DNA of 59,497 bases, from contig JAQVCV010000024.1 in NCBI GenBank assembly GCA_028689615.1, positions 1-59,497 on the forward strand, written 5' to 3'. The notes beneath the pieces were generated by a model. That model did not search any database. It had not been told where the DNA came from and saw only the letters and a program-made list of their open reading frames with translations. Numbering within the stretch: the stretch's first letter is position 1; each line of letters starts with the position of its first letter. Positions 51,299 to 58,971 of this stretch are shown here, in pieces. The translations under genes and the position numbers were made by a program. The stretch comes from Bacteroidales bacterium. Its GTDB lineage: Bacteria; Bacteroidota; Bacteroidia; Bacteroidales; TTA-H9.

Positions 51299-52383
51299 AT
51301 TACTTGTTCGACATCAGCCATCCGGGTCACGCCCACCTCTTTCGTCACACCATCGTGCAGTTGATGGGCGAGGGGCACAAGGTGGTGATCACGGCCCGAC
51401 AGCACGCGGTGATCGAGAGGCTGCTTACCCATTTCGGTTTTCGCTACCACATCATCGGCGGCAAGCGAGGTTCTGTGGCTGGCAAGGTGGCCGAAGTGTT
51501 GCGCCAGGATTGGGCCATGCTCAGGCTTGTGCTTCGCGAGAAGATCAACGTTGGGGTGTGCTCGGGAATCGTGGTACCTCACGTGGCTCCTTTCACCTCC
51601 ATGCACACCCTGCTGCTCGACGACGACGACGATGCCGTGGAGCCTTTCATCGTAAGGCTTGGCCACCCTTTCACAGGTGCGGTGCTGTCGCCGGCAGCCA
51701 TCAACAGGGCCACCCAGAAAAACATCGCTTACCCGGGAACGCACGAGCTGGCTTACTTGCATCCTGCACGCTTCACCCCCGATTTTGAAGTATGCCGGCA
51801 GGCCGGATTGCAGCCCGGCGAACCCTACTTCATCCTTCGCTTCGTGGCCTTTAAAGGGCATCACGACGGGGGAGAAAGTGGAATAGCGCCACATCAGAAA
51901 CGCGAACTCATTGCAAAACTGTCTCCCTACGGGAGGGTGTTTATCACTTCCGAAAGCCCCGTTGAACCCGAACTCGAGCCATACCGCATCCCGGTAGCCC
52001 CCGAACACATCCACTCGTTCATGGCTCATGCCGCCTTGTTTATTGGCGACAGCCAGACCATGACCTCCGAGGCTGCCGTGTTGGGGGTGCCTGCCCTCAA
52101 ATGCAACACTTTCGCGGGGCGACTCTCGGTGCCCAACCTCCTCGAAGAGCGTTACGGCCTGTGCCAGGCCTGGCATCCGCGCGATTTCAACCTGATGACG
52201 GATCGGGCTCTGCAATTGATTCAAAATCCCAATTTGAAACAGGAGTGGCAGATCAAACGCCAACGCCTCTTGAACGAAATGGTTGATGTTGCAGGTTTTC
52301 TTACCTGGTTCGTGCGCGATTATCCCCACACCCGCCACCAAATCACCTCCGATCCCGGTTTCTGGAACCGTTTCAGGGGTTGA
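51295..52383 (+). CDS. DUF354-family protein (GT-B-like)
   Basis: 362 residues. Start MNYLFDISHPGHAHLFRHTI is characteristic of the DUF354 family, which has a GT-B-like two-domain fold. Other pieces: AFKGHHDGGESGI, VFITSESPVEPELEPYRI, HIHSFMAHAALFIGDSQTMTSEAAVLGVPALKCNTFAGRLS-type donor-site region (GDSQTMTSEAAVLG) resembling the UDP-sugar site of UDP-GlcNAc 2-epimerase/GT-B enzymes. It is probably a glycosyltransferase or sugar-processing enzyme of the locus. It overlaps the PSD-like gene by 4 nt (ATGA). Confidence 0.85.
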   Translation: MNYLFDISHPGHAHLFRHTIVQLMGEGHKVVITARQHAVIERLLTHFGFRYHIIGGKRGSVAGKVAEVLRQDWAMLRLVLREKINVGVCSGIVVPHVAPFTSMHTLLLDDDDDAVEPFIVRLGHPFTGAVLSPAAINRATQKNIAYPGTHELAYLHPARFTPDFEVCRQAGLQPGEPYFILRFVAFKGHHDGGESGIAPHQKRELIAKLSPYGRVFITSESPVEPELEPYRIPVAPEHIHSFMAHAALFIGDSQTMTSEAAVLGVPALKCNTFAGRLSVPNLLEERYGLCQAWHPRDFNLMTDRALQLIQNPNLKQEWQIKRQRLLNEMVDVAGFLTWFVRDYPHTRHQITSDPGFWNRFRG

Positions 52384-52410
52384 CCCCCTTGCAAAACACC
52401 TCCTTACACG

Positions 52411-53424
52411 ATGGAAATTGTAAAATATTCCGACCAGTGGTTTCAGCCCACCATCGACCTTCTGGAGCACCTCTGGCACCATTTGTCGCCCTCCCAGCGT
52501 GCCGTGAAGTTCATGTGGCGCTATCTTCAAAACCCCCACACCGCCAATCCGTTCATAGCTGTGGCCGTTGAAAACGGACAGGTGGCAGGGTTCAGGGCTT
52601 TCGTCGGACAACGCTTCGTGCTGAACCACCAGCCTCTAATGGTGTTCAGCCCCGCCGATGCCGTGGTCAACCCTGCCTTCCGACGCCTCGGGTTGTTCTC
52701 GAAACTCAACAGGGCTCTTATAGCCGACGTGGAACGCGACACTTCCATCCCGGCCTGCATTCTTAACCTTTCGTCGAACAACCTCAGCACTCCGGGTTAC
52801 CTCAAACTGGGATGGCAATCTACAGCGTTCCCCAAACGGTATGCTTACGGTTTGTCGCCTCTGCTCAAGGTGTTTGGCCGATGGCAGGGAAGCGATCTTA
52901 GCGGAACGGAAGTCGGGGTTTCTGATGAGCTTCACAGCGGCGCGCTCTCTCTGGTGTGGCAGCAACGGGTGGATGCTGGCTGCATCACACCCCTGCACGA
53001 TGAGTTGTGGTACCGCTGGCGCTACAGCGAACCCGGCAAAAGCTTTCTGTACGTGTATGCCCGTGTGGGTGACCGCCTGTCGGGCTGGCTCATTGCCGAG
53101 AGGGCGGGGAGGAATCAGATCGTGGTGTTGGAACACAGCGCCGATTCTCCTGTCGTGTTAAACCACCTCGCGCAGGCAGCAGCCCGACATGCCGGTGCGT
53201 GGGTGGTAAGGTTCAGACTCTTTGCCGATTCGGCTTCACAACAAATAGTAAAGGCAGGGTGCCTTGCCGAACCCTCTCTCTTGCTTCGCCTTCGCCAGTC
53301 GCGCAGACTCCCTGCCCTGGTTCGTCCTGTTGCTTCCGACCCCGTGCCAGCCGATTGGCTGATCCACGACACCGACATCCGCAAGGCATCCCACTGGACC
53401 CTTTCCCAATCTGAGGTGCATTGA
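52411..53424 (+). CDS. GNAT-type acyltransferase of the polysaccharide locus
   Basis: 337 residues. The N-terminal 150 residues form a GNAT domain: FIAVAVENGQVAGFRAFVGQRF, VFSPADAVVNPAFRRLGLFSKLNRAL (acetyl-CoA loop RRLGLF) and LNLSSNNLSTPGYLKLGW. The second half (residues about 170 to 330) seems to be a second, diverged GNAT-like module (YVYARVGDRLSGWLIAER). This two-part layout recalls FemX/peptidoglycan-like or polysaccharide-locus N-acyltransferases. It might acylate an amino sugar of this locus. It starts 27 nt after the DUF354 gene. The run of genes ends here in a repeat array. Confidence 0.78.
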   Translation: MEIVKYSDQWFQPTIDLLEHLWHHLSPSQRAVKFMWRYLQNPHTANPFIAVAVENGQVAGFRAFVGQRFVLNHQPLMVFSPADAVVNPAFRRLGLFSKLNRALIADVERDTSIPACILNLSSNNLSTPGYLKLGWQSTAFPKRYAYGLSPLLKVFGRWQGSDLSGTEVGVSDELHSGALSLVWQQRVDAGCITPLHDELWYRWRYSEPGKSFLYVYARVGDRLSGWLIAERAGRNQIVVLEHSADSPVVLNHLAQAAARHAGAWVVRFRLFADSASQQIVKAGCLAEPSLLLRLRQSRRLPALVRPVASDPVPADWLIHDTDIRKASHWTLSQSEVH

Positions 53425-53429
53425 GGCGG

Positions 53430-53575
53430 TTGGTTATTAGCTGTTAGCTATTGGCTGTTAGCTATTGGCTATTAGCTATTGGCCAAAAGCCAAAGGCCAA
53501 CAGCCAACAGCCAACAGCCAACAGCCAACGGCCAAAAGCCAAAGGCCTCCGATAGCTATCGGGAGCCAACCGCCT
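53430..53575. repeat. Low-complexity array (TTAGCTATTGGC / GCCAACAGCCAA), left of the ATPase
   Basis: About 50 nt of TTAGCTATTGGC-type words followed by GCCAACA/GCCAAAA-type words that are their approximate complement, so it can fold back. It carries the palindrome CCGATAGCTATCGG (53549 to 53562). A matching array follows the ATPase at 54857. Confidence 0.85.
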
Positions 53576-53611
53576 TCTTGTTGTACTCCTAAAAACCACC
53601 AACATTTTTAC

Positions 53612-53619
53612 TATCTTTG
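53612..53619 (+). promoter_or_regulatory. -7 box (TATCTTTG) of the DUF4143-type ATPase
   Basis: TATCTTTG lies 20 nt before ATG 53639. It gives the ATPase its own promoter inside the polysaccharide locus. No ideal -33 TTG was found. Confidence 0.5.
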
Positions 53620-53638
53620 TGGTTATAACCCTAAAGAA

Positions 53639-54853
53639 ATGATTGCACGTTCACTCTATACCGATCAGTTGGCGAAATTCGTCAACACACCGCAGGTTAA
53701 GGTCATTACAGGAATTCGGCGATCAGGGAAATCCACCCTGCTGCTGTTGTTGAAGCAATCGCTGTTCAACATGGGGATATCTGAAGAACAAGTGATCGCC
53801 GTGAATTTCGAGAGTTTCGTGTTCGTCGAGATCACAACGGCCATAAAACTCTACGACTATGTTAAAAGGAAAATTATTCCGGGTCGCAAAGCTTACCTTC
53901 TGTTCGATGAGATACAGGAAGTGGAGGGGTGGGAGCGGGCTGTAAATTCTTTTCTTGTTGATTTCGATGTTGATATCTATCTCACTGGATCGAATTCGCG
54001 CTTGCTCTCCTCAGAATTGTCAACCTACTTAGCCGGACGAACCATCGAGATTCCTGTTTTTACGCTCTCTTACAGGGAGTTTCTCGATTTCAGGCAATCC
54101 CCTCCAACAGCCGGTGAGGCTTCCGTTGAACCCTTTATGCAGTATCTGCGTGCGGGTGGATTCCCTATAATCCACAGCGCTAATTTTGACCTTGAGAGTG
54201 GGTATAAAACTGTACGTGATATTTACTCTTCCGTGATTTTGCGCGATACAGTGCAGCATTTTAAAATCAGGGAGATTGAGTTGCTCGAAAGGGTTATCCG
54301 TTATGCCTTCGATAATATGGGTAACACTTTTTCCGGTAAAAATGTGGCCGATTATTTTAAAAGCCAACAGCGTAAAACCGATCTCAACACGATCTATAAT
54401 TTCCTGCACGCCCTCGAAGAGTCGTTTGTTTTCTACAAAGTTGCTCGCTACAACATCAAAGGAAAGGAGATACTCAAGACCCAGGAAAAATACTATGCCG
54501 GCGATGTTTCGCTCATGTATGCCACCATGGGCTACCGCGACCGGATGATTGCCGGAATACTCGAAAACATTGTATTTCTGGAACTAAAACGGCGTGGCTA
54601 CCAGGTATATGTTGGTAAACTCGACAGCCGTGAGATTGATTTCGTTGCCGAAAAGCAAAACGATCGAATCTACATCCAGGTGGCTTATAAGCTTGATAGC
54701 GAGCAAACCATTCAACGGGAGTTCTCTCCCCTCCAGTCCATTCCCGATCATTATCCTAAGTGGGTCGTATCCATGGATTCATTCTGGAAAGATACCCTCG
54801 AAGGAATCAAACATTTCTATATCGCTGATTTCCTGTTATCCGACAAGTTTTAA
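53639..54853 (+). CDS. AAA+ ATPase with DUF4143-type C-terminus
   Basis: 404 residues from ATG 53639. Walker A GIRRSGKS (25 to 32), Walker B AYLLFDEIQ (Asp90, Glu91), sensor-like YLTGSNSRLLSSELSTYLAGR, then a C-terminal restriction-endonuclease-like DUF4143 region (SREIDFVAEKQNDRIYIQVAYKL, with an E-x-D...QVxY pattern). These ATPases are common and often mobile in Bacteroidota, and their biological role is not established. The frame is open upstream to 53465, but that part translates the repeat array and is rejected. Repeat arrays bracket the gene on both sides, and its promoter and function differ from the flanking glycan genes. Confidence 0.88.
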   Translation: MIARSLYTDQLAKFVNTPQVKVITGIRRSGKSTLLLLLKQSLFNMGISEEQVIAVNFESFVFVEITTAIKLYDYVKRKIIPGRKAYLLFDEIQEVEGWERAVNSFLVDFDVDIYLTGSNSRLLSSELSTYLAGRTIEIPVFTLSYREFLDFRQSPPTAGEASVEPFMQYLRAGGFPIIHSANFDLESGYKTVRDIYSSVILRDTVQHFKIREIELLERVIRYAFDNMGNTFSGKNVADYFKSQQRKTDLNTIYNFLHALEESFVFYKVARYNIKGKEILKTQEKYYAGDVSLMYATMGYRDRMIAGILENIVFLELKRRGYQVYVGKLDSREIDFVAEKQNDRIYIQVAYKLDSEQTIQREFSPLQSIPDHYPKWVVSMDSFWKDTLEGIKHFYIADFLLSDKF

Positions 54854-54856
54854 ATG

Positions 54857-55005
54857 GGCCATTGGCTATTAGCTATTAGCTATTAGCTATTGGCCAACAG
54901 CCAAAAGCCAAAAAGCTGTTAGCTGTTAGCCATTAGCCATTAGCTTAGCCAACCGCCAAAAGCCAAAAGCCAAAGCCAAAAGCCAAAGCCAAAAGCCCCC
55001 CCTTC
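54857..55005. repeat. Low-complexity array, right of the ATPase
   Basis: The same word families (TTAGCTATTAGCTATTGGCC, then GCCAAAAGCCAAAAG) as the array at 53430, in the same orientation and ending 2 nt before the deacetylase ATG. Self-complementary. Confidence 0.85.
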
Positions 55006-55007
55006 CC

Positions 55008-55925
55008 ATGAAAATTCTCCCCTCCACCATCATCAATTTCCACGCTGTAGGCGATTCACGCTGGTTCGAGTCGGTGTTGAAACTCCTTTTGCAGCTCTAC
55101 CGCCCTGTCAGTTCCGATCAGGTTTACGACCACGTGAGTGGCCGCGTGAAACATCGCCACAGTTGCCACCTCACTTTCGACGACGGGCACCTCAGTTTCT
55201 ACACCACCGTGTTGCCCTTGATCACCCGCTACCAGGTGCCGGTTTCGCTCTTCCTCTCGCCCGATGTGGTGGAGTCGGGGCGCAATTTCTGGTTTCAGGA
55301 GGTAGCAGGTTTCAACCCTGCACTGCTTCGTAAATCTGTTGAAGAGGTGGTTGGACAAGCTTTTGCTCAACAAGCGTTGGGCGTCGAAGCGCTTTTGAAG
55401 CTGTTGCCGGTTGATCAGATACACGCCGTCATTCGCCATTACCAGCAAACCCACAACCTTGCTCCTGCTCCGCGCCGCAACATCAATCTGGCCGAACTTG
55501 ACCTGATAGCGAAATCGCCGCTGGTTACCCTGGGTGCTCACACCCTTACCCATCCCGTGCTGGCCAACGAGACCGACACGCGATCACGTGACGAGATAGT
55601 TCAATCTGTCGAAAGGTTGTCGCGCTTGCTCGATCGCCCTGTCACCACCTTCGCCTATCCCAACGGAATTCCCGGCTTCGATTTCACCCAACGCGAACAG
55701 GAGTCGCTGCAGCAGGCAGGTATCAAAATGGCCTTCAGCACCTGGAAGCGCCCCCTCGGCAGCTGTAGCGACATCCTTGCTGTTCCCCGTAAAAGTCTCA
55801 CCACGGGTCGTCCGCTCTTCGTAGCCTTCAAACTGTTGGCAGGCCAACACTACTACACGCTCAAACAATTCCTCGCCGGCCACGATGAAGTAACCCAAAG
55901 GAAAAACCTTTTGAAGAAAAAATAG
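55008..55925 (+). CDS. NodB-type polysaccharide deacetylase
   Basis: 305 residues. NodB homology motifs: TFDDGH (Asp58-Asp59 as metal/catalytic), GAHTLTHP (His178 and His182 as zinc ligands) and FAYPNGIPG. These remove N-acetyl (or O-acetyl) groups from sugars. No signal peptide is seen (MKILPSTIINFHAVG), so it may act in the cytoplasm on a lipid-linked unit or be exported without a classical signal. The insert at residues about 95 to 160 between the first two motifs is longer than in minimal NodB domains. It belongs with the polysaccharide locus by position and strand. Confidence 0.9.
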   Translation: MKILPSTIINFHAVGDSRWFESVLKLLLQLYRPVSSDQVYDHVSGRVKHRHSCHLTFDDGHLSFYTTVLPLITRYQVPVSLFLSPDVVESGRNFWFQEVAGFNPALLRKSVEEVVGQAFAQQALGVEALLKLLPVDQIHAVIRHYQQTHNLAPAPRRNINLAELDLIAKSPLVTLGAHTLTHPVLANETDTRSRDEIVQSVERLSRLLDRPVTTFAYPNGIPGFDFTQREQESLQQAGIKMAFSTWKRPLGSCSDILAVPRKSLTTGRPLFVAFKLLAGQHYYTLKQFLAGHDEVTQRKNLLKKK

Positions 55926-56562
55926 GGAAGTGGTTAGTGGTTAGTGATCAGTGGTCAGTGGGAAGTGATTAGTGGGAAGTGATTAGTGGGAAGTGATTAG
56001 TGATCTGTGATCAGTGATCTGTGATCAGTGATTAGTGATCAGTGAGAAGTGGTTAGTGGGAAGTGGCCGGGGGTTGCAGCGCTGCGCTCGCAACGACATT
56101 CTTCGGTCGTCGTGCCGCCCCCCTCACCTTTAAAAAAACACCAGCCGCCCGTTATTGCGGGGCCGCAGGCCGAAGCAACCTCCCAAACGTCCCCGCACTT
56201 ATCCAAACGCCCCCGTCATTGCGAGCGCAGCGAAGCACGTCATTGCGAGCGCAGCGAAGCAACCCCCTCATATCGAACGCCCCCCTCCAAGCGCTTGAAT
56301 CTTTGAATCCTTGATCCCGATCGCCCCGATAGCTATCAGGGGGATGAATCTTCAAATCTTCATCCCGCATTCGCGGGACTGTCGCTGCGCTCCAGAATCT
56401 TTAAAACTTCAAATCTTCATCCCGCATTCGCGGGACTGTCGCTGCGCTCCAGAATCTCCAAATCTTCAAATCTTCATCCCGCATTCGCGGGACTGTCGCT
56501 GCGCTCCAGAATCTTCAAATCTTCAAATTTTCAAATTTTCAAATCTCCAAATCTTCAAATCC
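55926..56562. other. Noncoding, repeat-rich gap between the two deacetylase genes
   Basis: 637 nt without a gene: GTGATTAGTGGGAA-type words (55926 to 56065), two CATTGCGAGCGCAGCGAAGCA copies (56218 and 56240), a GATAGCTATC palindrome (56329), three 47-nt units at 57-nt period (56354 to 56514) and a CAAATCTTC/CAAATTTTC array. The open frame from 56311 runs through these repeats because the 57-nt period is a multiple of three. Confidence 0.8.
56354..56514. repeat. Three tandem 47-nt hairpin units (57-nt period)
   Basis: Copies start at 56354, 56411 and 56468. Each contains the perfect hairpin CCCGC-ATTC-GCGGG. They lie 48 nt upstream of the second deacetylase ATG. Confidence 0.9.
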
Positions 56563-57345
56563 ATGCCCGACTTCACCCTCCGCTCCTACCAATCTCTCCT
56601 GGAAGCCCTTCTCCAAAACGATTACCGGTTTCTTACTTTTCGCGATTTCATTGCAAGCCGGCCCAACTTGCAGGGAAAGGTAGCGGTGCTTCGCCATGAT
56701 GTGGATCGGTTGCCCGGCCATTCGCTCCGTTTCGCGCTGTTTCAACACCAAAAAGGCATCGCGGGCTCCTACTATTTCAGGGCAGTGCCCGAAAGCTGGG
56801 ATGAGGCTGTCATCAGGCAGATCGCTTCGCTTGGCCACGAGGTGGGTTACCATTACGAAGACCTCACGCTGGCCGGCGGAAATACAACGAAGGCTTTCGG
56901 TTTGTTCACACAGCATCTGGAAGCTTTGCGGCAACTGGCTCCCGTGAGCACCATCTGCATGCACGGCAGCCCCAGGAGCAGGCACGATAGTCGCGACCTA
57001 TGGAAACATAACGATTACCGCTCGCTGGGCATCGTTGCCGAGCCTTATTTCGACGTTGATTTCGATCGTTGTTTCTATCTTACCGATACAGGCCGACGTT
57101 GGGATGGTTTCAGGGTGAGTGTTCGCGACAAAGTACCGCAACAGGAGGCCTGGATTGCGCAAGGATTAACCTTCAGAACAACGAGTCAGATAGTTAAGGC
57201 TGTCAGGTCGGGAGTTCTGCCTCACCGGGTCATGTTTACTTTTCACCCCCAGCGTTGGACCAGTCAGCCCATAGAATGGGCTCGTGAGTGGCTGTTTCAA
57301 AACATGAAAAACAGCATAAAAAGGTTTTTTGTTTCGTCAACCTGA
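56563..57345 (+). CDS. Polysaccharide-deacetylase-like protein
   Basis: 260 residues from ATG 56563 (the frame is open to 56311 only through repeats). Begins MPDFTLRSYQSLLEALLQNDY; VAVLRHDVDRLPGHSLRFA carries the NodB-like Asp-Asp equivalent (RHDVD), and GHEVGYHYEDLTL and SICMHGSP-like (TICMHGSPRS) carry later His residues. The order fits the polysaccharide deacetylase superfamily in a diverged form often linked to surface glycan loci. No signal peptide. The C-terminus (FQNMKNSIKRFFVS) is basic. Followed after 81 nt by the sugar transferase. Confidence 0.8.
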   Translation: MPDFTLRSYQSLLEALLQNDYRFLTFRDFIASRPNLQGKVAVLRHDVDRLPGHSLRFALFQHQKGIAGSYYFRAVPESWDEAVIRQIASLGHEVGYHYEDLTLAGGNTTKAFGLFTQHLEALRQLAPVSTICMHGSPRSRHDSRDLWKHNDYRSLGIVAEPYFDVDFDRCFYLTDTGRRWDGFRVSVRDKVPQQEAWIAQGLTFRTTSQIVKAVRSGVLPHRVMFTFHPQRWTSQPIEWAREWLFQNMKNSIKRFFVSST

Positions 57346-57426
57346 CGTTTCGCCTGCCGCCCCTTGTCTGTTTGAATTGCAAATCATTTGATGCAACCAT
57401 TCCGGGTTCTAACCGTTTAAAGGGTT

Positions 57427-58971
57427 ATGTTTCGACGACGTTACCAGTGGCGCTATCTGATCATCGTTTCCGATGCTCTGATATTAGTGTTTTCTTTCCT
57501 TTATGCGGTTTATCTTAAGCCGGGAGGTTACCGGCCCGTAATTGACAGGTATGGGGAACTTTTCCTGTTGTTTTCTTTCCTTTGGATCTCCATCGGGTTC
57601 CTCCTCAAAAAGTACGATTACTGGCGCTACCAACGACGGGTCGATTATTTCGGCAACATCCTGTTCGTCAATTTTATAGTGAGCAGCCTGGCTGCTATTG
57701 GTGTCGCTGCGGCCTACTCACTTAGCGTTTCCAGATACATTTTCTTTGGTACAGTAATCCTGGCCACTCTTTTCGAGTTTATGGCCGTGGTTGTTGGTGT
57801 TGCAATCCTCAAGGTTTCCCGACGGCGCTACCAGTTCGAAAGCGATGATAACGAGCTTAATCCGGATAGGATTCCACAGCTTTCAAGGTTTTCGTTCGAG
57901 GGCGCGCGGCAGGTTTCACAACACGAGCTGCAAGCTATAAGGGAGGCCGTTAGTGAGGAATCGGGCGACGAAGTGGTTGATTATCTTCAGACTTACATCG
58001 ATCTGGCTTCAGAGGCGGTGGTTGTTCTCTCAACCACCACGCTGTTAAACGTACAGAATCTTCACCAGGGGGTTTATCAATGCATCGTTAACCTCAAAAG
58101 GATCAACGATCTGCCCCGCATCAACAAATTTCTGGAGGCCGTCAACGCCAGGCTCCCGCTTCATGGGTTGTGGATAGGCTGCGTGGAAACCAATTTCATC
58201 CGCAAGCAACGCATCATGGAGCGTTACCCTTTTGGATTGAATCACCTGGTGTATTGGGGCGATTTTCTTTTCACGCGCGTTGTCCCCAAACTGCAGATTA
58301 CCAAATCTGTTTACTATTTGTTCACCGGCGGACAGAACCGCCGGCTTTCGCGCGCAGAAGCACTAGGGCGTCTCTATTCTTGTGGTTTCGAGGTGATTCG
58401 TGAGGATGTGGTTGGTGGTAAGCTGTTTTTTATTGCCCGGAAATTGACCGAACCCGACTTCAACCTTCGCCCTACCTACGGACCGTTTATCAAACTCGAA
58501 CGGATTGGAAAAGAGGGTAAAGTGATTGGAGTTTACAAGATGCGCACCATGCATCCTTACTCTGAGTACATCCAGCAATATGTGTTCGACCAGAATTCGA
58601 TGGCAACGGGTGGAAAATTGTCCAACGATTTCAGGGTTACCACCTGGGGTCGCTTCCTTCGCAAATTCTGGCTCGACGAGTTGCCCATGCTGCTCAATCT
58701 CCTGGCAGGCGACATGAAACTGGTGGGAGTGAGGCCGTTAAGTCGTCATTATTTCAGCCTCTATACCACCGAGCTTCAGCAGTTGCGAATTAAAACCCTC
58801 CCCGGTCTCATCCCTCCGTTTTACGCCGACATGCCCGAAACTCTCGATCAAATCATGGAATCGGAGTTGCGCTACCTCCAGGCTTACCAAAAGAACCCCT
58901 TATCAACCGATGTTCGATACCTCTTTAAAGCCTTATTCAACATCATTTTCCGCCACGCCCGCAGCAACTGA
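57427..58971 (+). CDS. Atypical sugar transferase with methyltransferase-like middle region
   Basis: 514 residues. Four to five hydrophobic segments at the N-terminus (about 8 to 130), then a soluble middle region about 150 to 345, where SRAEALGRLYSCGFEVIREDVVGGKLFFIARK resembles the end of a class I methyltransferase (written here as overlapping pieces SRAEALGRLYSCGFEV and VVGGKLFFIARK). The C-terminus from about 371 (YKMRTMHPYSEYI, TTWGRFLRKFWLDELPML, GDMKLVGVRPLSRHY, LPGLIPPFY) matches the catalytic end of bacterial sugar transferases (WcaJ/WbaP type). The usual KRxxD membrane re-entrant helix that opens this domain is not seen. It probably starts assembly of the repeat unit on undecaprenyl phosphate. 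Confidence 0.8.
   Translation: MFRRRYQWRYLIIVSDALILVFSFLYAVYLKPGGYRPVIDRYGELFLLFSFLWISIGFLLKKYDYWRYQRRVDYFGNILFVNFIVSSLAAIGVAAAYSLSVSRYIFFGTVILATLFEFMAVVVGVAILKVSRRRYQFESDDNELNPDRIPQLSRFSFEGARQVSQHELQAIREAVSEESGDEVVDYLQTYIDLASEAVVVLSTTTLLNVQNLHQGVYQCIVNLKRINDLPRINKFLEAVNARLPLHGLWIGCVETNFIRKQRIMERYPFGLNHLVYWGDFLFTRVVPKLQITKSVYYLFTGGQNRRLSRAEALGRLYSCGFEVIREDVVGGKLFFIARKLTEPDFNLRPTYGPFIKLERIGKEGKVIGVYKMRTMHPYSEYIQQYVFDQNSMATGGKLSNDFRVTTWGRFLRKFWLDELPMLLNLLAGDMKLVGVRPLSRHYFSLYTTELQQLRIKTLPGLIPPFYADMPETLDQIMESELRYLQAYQKNPLSTDVRYLFKALFNIIFRHARSN

Noticed and set aside
51265..52629. Long minus-strand frame (454 residues) opposite the DUF354 gene
   Set aside because: It lies antisense to a well-supported gene with clear family motifs and gives no recognisable protein; long antisense frames are common opposite codon-biased genes.
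53465..53638. N-terminal extension of the ATPase through QQPTANSQ words
   Set aside because: It translates the GCCAACA array and precedes the TATCTTTG promoter; ATG 53639 gives the family N-terminus.
53430..55005. CRISPR array suspicion for the short repeats
   Set aside because: Repeats are low-complexity words without unique spacers of constant length and no cas gene is present.
56311..56562. N-terminal extension of the second deacetylase with repeated IFIPHSRDCRCAPES words
   Set aside because: It translates three 57-bp repeats that happen to be in frame; ATG 56563 starts the recognisable domain.
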